A stretch of 7,122 nt of DNA. Origin: an uncultured bacterium. GTDB lineage: Bacteria > Bacillota_I > Bacilli_A > RF39 > UBA660. The position numbers and the translations under genes are program-made. Positions 1-7,122 of the stretch are shown here, one piece after another. Numbering within the stretch: the stretch's first letter is position 1; the number at the start of each line of letters is the position of its first letter. A model generated the notes under the pieces. That model made no database searches. It was not told the DNA's origin and worked only from the letters and a program-made list of their open reading frames with translations. The stretch covers positions 1 to 7,122 of the forward strand of contig CAJMOW010000068.1 in assembly GCA_905215145.1 (NCBI GenBank), written 5' to 3'.

Positions 1-563
1 CAATAAGCTGCAGTGTTTAATCCACTTCCTGTTCCGTCTTGTATACATATTAGTAAGTCGCCAGCTGAACACGTCTATCCAGCATAAGTTCCCTGAGAAG
101 TTACTCTATAGGTATCTCCGACCTCACATTTAGTGGGAAATCCCTAAACCTCTACTCCAGCAACGGTATGTGTCGTATAGCTTCCATTACTATAAGTAAT
201 AGTACCCCTATACCGCATTGCATCGTTAGCAGCAAAGCTAGCATTAATTATCTAATGAACCTACTGAGTAGTAAATAGGGTTGTTGTATTATTTACAGAG
301 GTATTTTCAGCTATTGGCAAGTCTGTGGTTGTTATCTCAGCCCAGGTAGCATTTCCTCTAAATATTTCAGTGGCTTTACCGCTAGAAATAGGAACTAAAC
401 CTCTTACTGTAGGAGTAAATGTGGGAGTAAAATCCTTTCCATGAGATATAATGTGACCGTCTTTAGAAAAGAATAGCTTTACGTATTCCCCAGAAGCAGA
501 TTCCGGCAAAGTAAGATTGCCTGATATTTCAGCATAGGTATTAGCAAAATTTAATAGTGCCAT
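1..563 (-). CDS. Phage tail-fibre-type protein, 3' partial, TAG=Gln
   Basis: ATG is at 561-563, one base after the previous stop. The frame stays open to the left edge, so the C-terminus is missing and 187 residues are visible. TAG codons at 261, 252, 144 and 75 are read as Gln, which is four of the seven Gln positions seen. Residues 27-52 (YVKLFFSKDGHIISHGKDF, then TPTF) and GLVPISSG near residue 55 resemble N-terminal modules of crAss-like fibre proteins. After a Thr/Asn-rich stretch, FAANDAMRYRGTITY and the GDTYRVTSQGTYAG / CSAGDLLICIQDGTGS segment match a repeat-like module common in Bacteroides-phage tail fibres. No clear Shine-Dalgarno precedes the start, so translation is probably coupled to the upstream gene. 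Tail-fibre assignment is fairly confident; receptor specificity cannot be read from this part. Confidence 0.87.
485..506 (-). repeat. 22-bp duplicated segment, copy in the left-edge fibre gene
   Basis: This is the second copy of the segment at 619-640. Here it is read in another frame as P-E-S-A-S-G-E, near residue 20 of the fibre protein. Identity stops sharply on both sides. Confidence 0.85.
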
Positions 564-564
564 A

Positions 565-987
565 TTATAAATGATTCCATTTTAGTATAATTTTATTATC
601 TTCATCTATTCCAAAATCATTCCCCAGAAGCAGATTCCGGTCTTCTGACCCGTTATACTAAAGATAACCTTCTTGGTCCACTATTACCGTCACATTACTA
701 GTAGGAGCGACTTCTACTATGTGTCCTCGATTATCGTATTTTACCTTTACTGAAGAAGGAGATTCATTTGCAGTTATGGAGTTGGAGTGAGTAAGAATTA
801 TATTCTTTTCTTGCTTAAATGCCTATAGTCCAGACCCAGCAGGTGTAATTATCTGCTCAATCTTCCTCTCTAGCATATTATCAAGAGTAATTACTTCTTC
901 ACCATCTTTAACTAAAACAGCTTCAGCAGTAGTCTAAGGAACGAATATCTAACCATGTTGCTTAAGTTGTTTAATAGTTAATTCCAT
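565..987 (-). CDS. 140-aa phage fibre-like protein, N-terminal paralogue of the gene upstream
   Basis: ATG is at 985-987 and TAA at 565-567. It begins 2 nt after the previous gene. Four of its nine Gln codons are TAG (949, 934, 823, 658), the first at residue 13, so it is invisible under the standard code. Residues 5-45 (IKQLKQ, IFVPQTTAEAVLV, then TLDNMLERKI) parallel residues 6-45 of the 228-aa protein. Residues 54-90 (GSGLQAFKQEKNI, THSNSITANESPSSVKVKYD, RGHIVE) resemble a block common in gut-phage tail fibres. The C-terminus is short and ends in IILKWNHL. It is the only gene here with a strong Shine-Dalgarno (994-999), which suggests independent initiation and perhaps a different stoichiometry. 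A small fibre or collar component is likely. Confidence 0.86.
619..640 (-). repeat. 22-bp duplicated segment, copy in the 140-aa gene
   Basis: The segment is identical to 485-506. Here the minus strand is read as R-N-L-L-L-G-N near the C-terminus of the 140-aa protein. The two copies are 134 bp apart, which is not a multiple of three, and lie in different genes and different frames. Confidence 0.85.
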
Positions 988-989
988 GA

Positions 990-1676
990 TTATCCTCCTA
1001 TTACTTGGTCTGTGCTATCTGTACTGACCATACTGTCATATAAATCTGATGGAATGGTATAATTAACTACTACCTTAGAAACACTATCTGATGTAGTAAC
1101 ATCTTTAGCAGTGATAGTGTTTGCTAACTAGCCATTAATAGTATTAATAGTCTAATTAAAGGTTTCTTTAGTTACATAACCAGATAAATCTACATCTGTT
1201 TGGACTTCTCCAATTTTTTCCCAAATATATTTCGCCTGCGTATTTTCATACACACAAATATATTCGATAAAAATATTTCCTGCAGTACCAGATGGTGCAG
1301 GAACTAAATATATAGAATTTAAACAGTCTTTTGACGCTGTTGGTAGCTAAGTAACTATCTTGTATAGTTCTATGCTATTAGTAGTACTAATAACTCCTTC
1401 TGGAGAAATAGTAATACCTATACCAGCAGTAAGCTTGTCCTGTTTACCCTCTAAGGCTGTATTAATTTGTTGAACTGTATTCTTCAACATAGCAATATCT
1501 CCAGCATTAGTTCCTACAACTCCCATTGTAGTTCTTAATACCTTGTCAAGAGTTGTTATTCCTAATGATGAAAGTCCTGGAATATTAGAGGTGTTTACTA
1601 CTACTGCCTCCGCTAAGGTAATAGGGACAAATTCAGTTTTTGATTGAAATAATCTTTTTATTTGTGTTGTACTCAT
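990..1676 (-). CDS. 228-aa phage tail-fibre-like protein
   Basis: ATG is at 1674-1676, overlapping the previous stop by ATGA, and TAA is at 990-992. TAG codons at 1347, 1152 and 1128 are read as Gln. Residues 6-45 (IKRLFQ, FVPITLAEAVVV, then TLDKVLRTTMG) match the start of the downstream 140-aa protein, so the two share an N-terminal module. Residues about 60-100 are coiled-coil-like and then glycine-rich (TVQQINTALEGKQDKLTAGI), typical of fibre stalks. The LYKIVTQLPTASKD, SIYLVPAP and YIWEKIGEVQTDVDLSGYV segments resemble repeated modules in Bacteroides-phage and prophage tail fibres. The protein has no membrane segment or signal peptide. A trimeric fibre or baseplate-attached protein is inferred. 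The sequence just upstream of the start is AT-rich without a Shine-Dalgarno, so initiation probably depends on coupling. Confidence 0.87.
994..999 (-). promoter_or_regulatory. Strong Shine-Dalgarno of the 140-aa gene
   Basis: The minus strand reads AGGAGG, 6 nt before the ATG at 985-987. It overlaps the last glycine codons of the upstream gene (GGA GGA TAA). The other starts I inspected (2774, 2266, 1676, 563) have only weak or A/T-rich upstream sequence, so this site stands out and fixes the start of the 140-aa gene. Confidence 0.75.
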
Positions 1677-2266
1677 AATTTAAATAAATTATTAGGTATT
1701 TGGTAGTCTACATAAGATTTTAGTGTAGAATCTACAAAATCTAAGTCGGCTATCATATTCTGAACTTCCTTTTTAGTGATAAAATTGTTGTTATTGTTTT
1801 CCACAATTTGACCTACAATTCTATCTATTTCTTCTTTACTATAAACTCCTAGATTAGTTCTAGCTAGCGTCTTCTCAGATTCTGTTTTAAACTCGCCTAA
1901 ATAATTTTCTTTACATAAATGAGTTTTATATTTTGGTTTTGGACATTCTCTAATAAGCTAATTATCACATCCGAATCCCGTATCTATACTTCCTATAACT
2001 GAATCTGGATTTTTATGTTTCGGAGTTTTACAGCTAAGGTTGATTTCAGGAGGTGGAGGAACTGGCTTGTCATTATGCTCAAACCCTGTACTTATGGTAG
2101 TCATCACAGAATCCCCTTCTATAAAATCAATATGATTTTCAGGAGGTGGAGGAACTGGCTTAGTATCATAGCCAAGCTTTATAGTATTAAGTAATGATTT
2201 AGAAGGAAGTAGCTAGGGCTTTTCATTCCCTAGCTATATTTTATCCTTTTCTAAATTCTCATTCAT
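1673..2266 (-). CDS. 197-aa proline-repeat phage structural protein with tail-fibre NLGV motif
   Basis: ATG is at 2264-2266 and TGA at 1673-1675. Three TAG codons (2234, 2213, 1958) are read as Gln; two fall within the first 18 codons, so a standard-code caller misses the gene entirely. It overlaps the upstream gene by 8 nt (ATGAATGA). Residues 24-112 form three degenerate units with the pattern S-[LV]-x-x-[TS]-I-x-x-G-[YF], each followed by a proline-rich segment. KPVPPPPE occurs at residues 36-43 and 67-74, and the third unit has decayed to CPKPK near 108-112. Residues 125-141 (EFKTESEKTLARTNLGV) match the A-R-x-N-L-G-[VI] motif common in phage tail-fibre proteins. A run of five Asn lies at 157-161, and the remaining C-terminus looks helical. 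A small fibre or linker component is likely; the exact role is unknown. Confidence 0.85.
2044..2068 (-). repeat. Direct repeat copy 2 encoding the KPVPPPPE block
   Basis: This is the second identical 25-nt copy and encodes residues 67-74 of the 197-aa protein. A third, diverged unit follows at residues 89-112, where the proline block is reduced to a CPKPK-type sequence. Confidence 0.9.
2137..2161 (-). repeat. Direct repeat copy 1 encoding the KPVPPPPE block
   Basis: This 25-nt segment is identical to 2044-2068. It encodes the first KPVPPPPE (residues 36-43) of the 197-aa protein. The two copies are 93 nt (31 codons) apart and in the same frame, so the repeat unit is an in-frame tandem module. 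The surrounding protein sequence is only partly conserved. Confidence 0.9.
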
Positions 2267-2774
2267 TTAACGTAATCTTATCTGGATACCCAGAAGTATA
2301 ATCATATTTTATAACATCTTCAACTGTCTTAAGCTCTTTTATAGCTAATAGATGTTGAGTTGTGTTTACATAACATTTCCCAGCGTACACCTCTAGCTAA
2401 GCTAGAAATTCTTTTACCTTGTCTACTGGTAATTCGATTACTTCACTACCAAGAACCAAAGACATATTACCAGTACTACAATTAGCTAAATTTTGTAGCC
2501 CGACTCTAGTAGCTTTATCTAACCAATACTCTTTGTCGTTATAATAGAACGAATCAACGTTAGATGATTTATCATATGCTTTAATAGCTGCTTCTAAAAC
2601 TGGAAGCATTAATTTAAAATAACATACTCCATCTTTTCGCTCAAATAACTCCTTCCAAACACTCAAGGGGAGCCTTAACAGCTCCTCGTGAGTGAGTAAG
2701 GATTTCAAAGAGTCATCCTTATTAATTACATAATAACGATTATCGTGACTTATTTGCATGAAATTATCAGCCAT
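2259..2774 (-). CDS. 171-aa protein with DUF4376-like C-terminus, possible tail-fibre accessory protein
   Basis: ATG is at 2772-2774 and TGA at 2259-2261. One TAG codon (2397-2399) is read as Gln at residue 126; under the standard code the gene would stop there at 125 aa. The start lies inside the end of the upstream giant gene (8-nt overlap ATGGCTGA) with no convincing Shine-Dalgarno sequence, which suggests coupled translation. The protein is soluble-looking and has no signal peptide or membrane segment. The last 45 residues contain CYVNTTQHLLAIKELKTVED followed by a YDYTSGYPDKITL-type ending. This matches my memory of the C-terminus of DUF4376-type proteins encoded beside tail fibres in Bacteroidetes phages. 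A fibre accessory or assembly role is an inference from that likeness and from its place between structural genes. I do not recognise the N-terminal 120 residues. Confidence 0.85.
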
Positions 2775-5700
2775 TCTTAGAATAATTAAATTTAGTAAAT
2801 GGTACTCCTTGATGTTTAGTTAATCTCCAAGCATTATTATATTGAACTGTGTTCCAGTATGATGGGTCGTTATAACTACCAGTAACCCATTCATTAGAGT
2901 ATGTATAACCTCCAGAACCTCCGTCATATTGCTAAGTTCTTTGATAAGAATAGTTGTTAGCAGCTGACGAGTTAATAGAAGTAGTAATATTATTTACTCC
3001 AGCATTATCTCCAGAACCTACTATATTAGACCATACAGATGGGAACTAGTTGTTAGCTCTAGAATATGCAATAGAGAAAATTGGAGTTGTTAGCACTCCA
3101 CCTCCATTGGCAACTGAGGTACTAATAGGCTATCTTACTGTATCTCCAGTATTGAAATTACTTCCAGAGACACTATAACCTCTATAGTAAATAATTCTAG
3201 AGAACTCAGCTACTGAAGGAGCATACCAATTACCTTTCTTATAAGCTGAATTTAGAGTTTCTCCATCCTTTACAGACGGTTCATATACCTACATACTATA
3301 GAAGTATGGATATAATAGACAGCTCATAATATCTGTTCCAGAAGCATTGGTCCATACTGTCTGAATAGCTTCACATAGATTATTTAAGTTAGACTTAGAT
3401 TCTATGTAGTATTCCCATGAAGTACTACCTCCTGAAGAAACTTGTTTTCTGCTAATATAAGGCTTACAAGCTGAGTTATTATACAAAATAGGAAGTAACT
3501 TACTATTTACATGATTAATATATAATTCAGTATCAGACTTACCAGCAAATGCTGTATTTACCTGTATGTTGTAGGTAGATACATTAATATTATTAATTAA
3601 GTTAGGAGTAGCAGTACCAGAAACAGTTTCATAATTAGAAACAGACACGCTAGACAAATAGGCTTGTACCTAATACAGCTGTTGTAATATCTATTCCTGA
3701 GAACCAGAATTTCCATCTGCACTATATCCTAAGTAGTAAGACTTTTCTTCATCAGTGTATTCCTTACCAATGATGTAAACTACTCCAGACGTATCATCAC
3801 TTTCATCCTTTGCATACACTAGACCAACTAAAGTCTTAGTAGCATCAAATGAGCTAGTAAACGTACCATCAGCATATGCAAAGTCTCCAAGCTAAGGAGC
3901 CTTCCAAGCGAAGCTTACTTTAACAGTTTTTCTAATGGGAGTTCCACTATTAGCAACCTTCATACTAATAGTTACTGTAGCAGTACTACTAGATTCCTTC
4001 TTCAAGGTAATAGCACCAGTCTAATCAATAGTAGCAATATCAGTTGATACTCCTGACATAGAGTAAGTAATATCTAAGTATCCATTTACTAATGGATTAT
4101 AAGGGTTAGTTCCAGATTTTATTTCAACATCATTACCAGAATCTACTGTAATGTCAAATAGGTTTTGACGAACAATAGTTCCGGATTCTCCAGCCTAGTA
4201 ATATACAGAAACTTCCCCTGCACAACTAAAGTCTAGGATTTCAGCACTTTGGAAATGGATTCTAATCTTAGAAGAAGAACTAGAAATGTCTCCAAATGTA
4301 TTAACTAATAACTGCTTTGTAGCAAAGCTAATAGCCTTCAACTAAGTGCTTCCTGCAGTATTTACAATATAAATATCTCCAGTTAAGTTACAAGTATTAG
4401 TAAGAATCATCTTTCTTAATGCATCTTCTGTTATATACAGATTAGCATTTCTAATAGTTACTGATTGAAGGGCATTGCAGTTAATTAACTATTTGCAGAA
4501 ATTAGCTACATCAAAACTTCCTACATTATCACAGTCAATATATACTGTTGATAAATTATTCAATCCTTCAAATGTAATATCAGTCAATCCTGGATTATCA
4601 TAGATTCTAAATGTTTCTATAGTATCAGGAAGAATTACATTCTTTAGTCTACCAGTTTGTGGGAATACTACGCTCTTAGTAGTAGTCTTAGAGAAGTCTA
4701 TAGTCTCTAACTTTAAGAACTTAGACAAATCCATTTCTGTAGGAAGTGTCATATTTCTAAGAGTTAAGCTCTCTAACACTGGGAATGAAGGAGTAAATAA
4801 GCTGATAGCTAAGTCCGGATAATCGCTTGGGAATAGACTAGTATAATCGTCTAACTAAGCATTATCAATTTGGAACTCAGTAGTTCTAGCAAAATCTGCA
4901 TCAATAGTAGACATCTTTAAACCTAAAATATTTAACTTCTTATATAAAGTAGTTAAGTATATACCTTGGTTAATTGCAGGATCTCCTTGATTGATTTCGG
5001 CTGTATAACTATTTCCTGTCTATGCTAAATTCTTAATTGCATCAAAGTTAGATGTCTAGAAATTAGATAGATAAAGGTTTTTACCGTTGTAATGATAAAC
5101 AGGATAGCAATCCTAATATGGTTCAAACTCCATTCTTAATCTCAGAGTATCACCACTACCTGCAGAACTTGCAGTTCTTAGTGCAATAGCTCCTAAAGAA
5201 GTCTATGCATAAGTAGAAAGGAATGCAAATCTCTTGGTCATGAACTATTTCTCACAAGCTAAGCAAGAGCCGTGGCTTTGTTCGATAGGTTCAATCTCGT
5301 TGTTACTATAATATGAAAGTACCTTAGAATTTTTAATAGCCTAAGCATTTTCATAATATATCTTAGCTGTATGGTTATATGCTACTGCTGGGAACGTTTC
5401 TTGAACATTGAAGAACACTTTATAGAAGTAATTTGATTTATCTTCCATACTGTTACTGTTCTTAAATGCAGTATTTATAACACTTGCTAAATATGTTTTT
5501 ATTTCAGATTCGAAACATTGGTCAAACATATAGAAGAATACATTGTTAGCATCTCCCCAATATACTGAGTCAGCTTCTCTATAGGAAGTCTCTAGCAAAT
5601 TATAGGGCTTAGATTGAAGACCGTTGTTATCAGTTACTAAGATAGTATCTAAGTCGTCTCCAATAAGTCTAACTAGATAATCCCCCTTACCACTCTCAAC

Positions 5701-7122
5701 AAATTCTCCTTCTTCGTTTTCTTCTCTTAGTTTTCCAATAATTTGGAAATATGTATTTTTAGCTCTATTGTCAGTTCCAGATACAAACTTAATAAAAGCC
5801 TAGTGGAAAGCAATATCATTTACATCTATGTAGTTCTTAATTCCTGTAATGAAATTAGCTTTCATTGCATCTAATGCAGCAGGAATACCTAAAGCGCTAC
5901 TTGTTCCAGCTAACTCGTAGATATTAGCTCTAGCCCATCCAGTAGCAGATTCATAACTTACTCCCGCACATACCCAAGTTCCGTTAATATCATCATAACG
6001 ATAAATATCTCCAGACTTATGACTAGTTGGATTTAGCGTACAAGTACTAGCTGTTACAATGTACTTTTTAGTTACATCCCATCCAGAAGGACTAGTAGCA
6101 CTTGTCTGAACCATGTTGTAATCATGTGTATAAACGAAGTCGTAGAACTCTCTAAACTTCTTTAAAGATTCATGTACTGATTCAGCAAATTGGAAGTATG
6201 TCTTTCCACTATCATTTTCTACTTCTTCACAACCATAATCAATATCCCAAGCTCCTCTCTAATCGTATACAACAGATTCATCTTCGATTAAAAGATTATC
6301 CCAAGGACGAAGTAAAGAATTAGCATAAGTTATAGTTGGTTGATTAGTTAGTCCATAAGTATCTTCTCCAAGTACACCAGAGGCTCTTTGAAGCGCCTAC
6401 CAAGGACGTCTAAAGTTTACAGATGGGTCAGTGTTTTCACCACCTTCTAGCATTAGATATTCAGGAGTTATATCTTCGTCATATCCACTGGAAGCATCGT
6501 CTCCTTTACCTGCTCCCCAAGTTTGGAATCCCATAAATTTGATAGATTCATCATTATCTAACAAATCTGCTAGTTCTATAGTAGAAACATCTTCTAAATC
6601 AGTTTCCCAATAGAAGTATAGGAATGGTTCTTCATGTACGGCTTTCTGTCCTCCTGAAATTAAATTTCCTCTAGATTCCTTATAGGCATCATCAAATAAT
6701 TTACAAGAACCAATCTTATGAGACTGCATAGAAGAAGCAAAGTTTACTTTACCTACTAATTTAGTTATCTTATATGCAGTAGTATCTTGCTATCCATCAT
6801 AAGGAGGCATTACATAGTAACCCTTTGTAGAAGAAGCATCTTCTCTAAACGTATTAGTATCTGTATCTAACTAAGAGTATGGAGTAAACGGGCTCTTTAT
6901 TTTCTGTCCTTCCTAATCCTTTAATTTATTTAAAGCATAGGTAACATTCCAAATTAGATATCTCATTGCAGAGGAACCTTGTCCCTTTACTTGACCATGA
7001 GTTAATCTACCTCCATATAAGTTATTAACAGCAGGGTTAGCATAGTTAACAAATAAAGTTACTGGAGATTTTTTCTATGCTGTTTCTTGTGGAGGAGTTT
7101 CATTATCTTCACCTCCCCAAGC
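2767..7122 (-). CDS. Giant multidomain phage appendage/adhesin protein (CotH-like, LRR, Ig-like, FISUMP-like), 5' partial, TAG=Gln
   Basis: This frame is open from the right edge to a TGA at 2767-2769 if TAG is read as Gln, giving 1451 residues; the start lies beyond 7122. It holds 25 in-frame TAGs (for example 7075, 6913, 6397, 5341, 4489, 3289, 2932) and no internal TAA or TGA. Residues are numbered from the right edge. Residues 46-55 (KGQGSSAMRY), 126-138 (a VNFASSMQSHKIG block), 198-214 (GF-T-G-GKGD-GY), 292-297 (WDIDYG) and 488-493 (GDDLDT) recall CotH-like domains seen in gut phage proteins; this is a weak assignment. Residues about 735-900 are leucine-rich repeats. Residues 975-1074 look like a Big_2-type Ig domain (ATIDQTGAITLKK). 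Residues 1075-1094 (GDFAYADGTF) and 1297-1451 (GNWYAPSVAEF, then a W/Y/N-rich tail) resemble FISUMP/DUF1566-like domains. A host-binding virion role is inferred. The end overlaps the next gene by 8 nt. Confidence 0.88.

Noticed and set aside
1279..1301. Short hairpin (CCTGCA / TGCAGG) as a terminator
   Set aside because: It has a 6-bp stem with an 11-nt loop and no U-run, and it lies inside the coding sequence for a Pro/Gly-rich segment.
2046..2061. Plus-strand AGGAGG-like motifs as ribosome-binding sites
   Set aside because: They are the reverse complement of proline codons in the repeat of the 197-aa gene, and no plus-strand gene follows.
1673..2769. TGA reassigned to Trp as well (code 4-like)
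   Set aside because: TGA ends three genes exactly where the next gene starts, no TGA occurs inside the frames, and Trp is encoded by TGG throughout.
3289..3657. Separate short minus-strand genes (3289-3657, 4489-4779, 5341-5598, 5800-6114, 6397-6729)
   Set aside because: All lie in one frame, end in TAG, and several begin at internal Leu/Met codons. They are fragments of the single giant gene.
6431..6613. Plus-strand 60-codon open frame
   Set aside because: It lies wholly antisense to a motif-rich part of the giant gene and has no ribosome-binding site or recognisable product.
1..7122. A degraded region of pseudogenes with many nonsense mutations
   Set aside because: Every internal stop is TAG. 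Decay would also give TAA, TGA and frameshifts, yet the frames stay open and family motifs continue across the TAG sites.

Overview
The window is a single, fully coding block on the minus strand of what looks like a crAss-like (Crassvirales-type) or similar recoded gut bacteriophage. Under the standard code every minus-strand reading frame appears broken. Each internal interruption I checked is TAG, and none is TAA or TGA. Reading TAG as glutamine (translation table 15, known from crAss-like and Lak phages of Bacteroidales) joins the fragments into six back-to-back genes. These contain 40 in-frame TAG codons among about 98 predicted Gln codons (hand count). The five gene ends inside the window use TGA (three) and TAA (two), so only TAG is reassigned. 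The DNA is AT-rich. The protein families match gut Bacteroidetes phage tail and adhesin modules. Crassvirales versus Lak or another recoded lineage cannot be decided here, because no terminase, portal, capsid or polymerase gene is present.

Layout in transcription order (right to left). (1) 7122-2767: the 1451-residue C-terminal part of a very large virion or adhesin protein whose N-terminus lies outside the window. It has a CotH-like region, leucine-rich repeats, an Ig-like domain and a C-terminal FISUMP/DUF1566-like (lectin-fold type) domain. (2) 2774-2259: a 171-aa protein with a C-terminus like those of tail-fibre-associated DUF4376-type proteins. (3) 2266-1673: a 197-aa protein with three degenerate repeats, two containing a perfect KPVPPPPE block, followed by a tail-fibre NLGV motif. 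(4) 1676-990: a 228-aa tail-fibre-like protein. (5) 987-565: a 140-aa protein that shares its N-terminal module with gene 4. (6) 563-1: the N-terminal 187 residues of a tail-fibre-type protein that runs off the left edge.

The genes overlap by 8, 8 and 4 nt or are separated by 2 and 1 nt, so only 3 nt of the window are non-coding. This implies one late transcript with translational coupling. I see no promoter, terminator, tRNA, mobile element or CRISPR array, and no stretch over 300 nt lacks a gene. The likely joint role is the receptor-binding or tail-appendage apparatus. This is inferred from family resemblance, not proven by the sequence.
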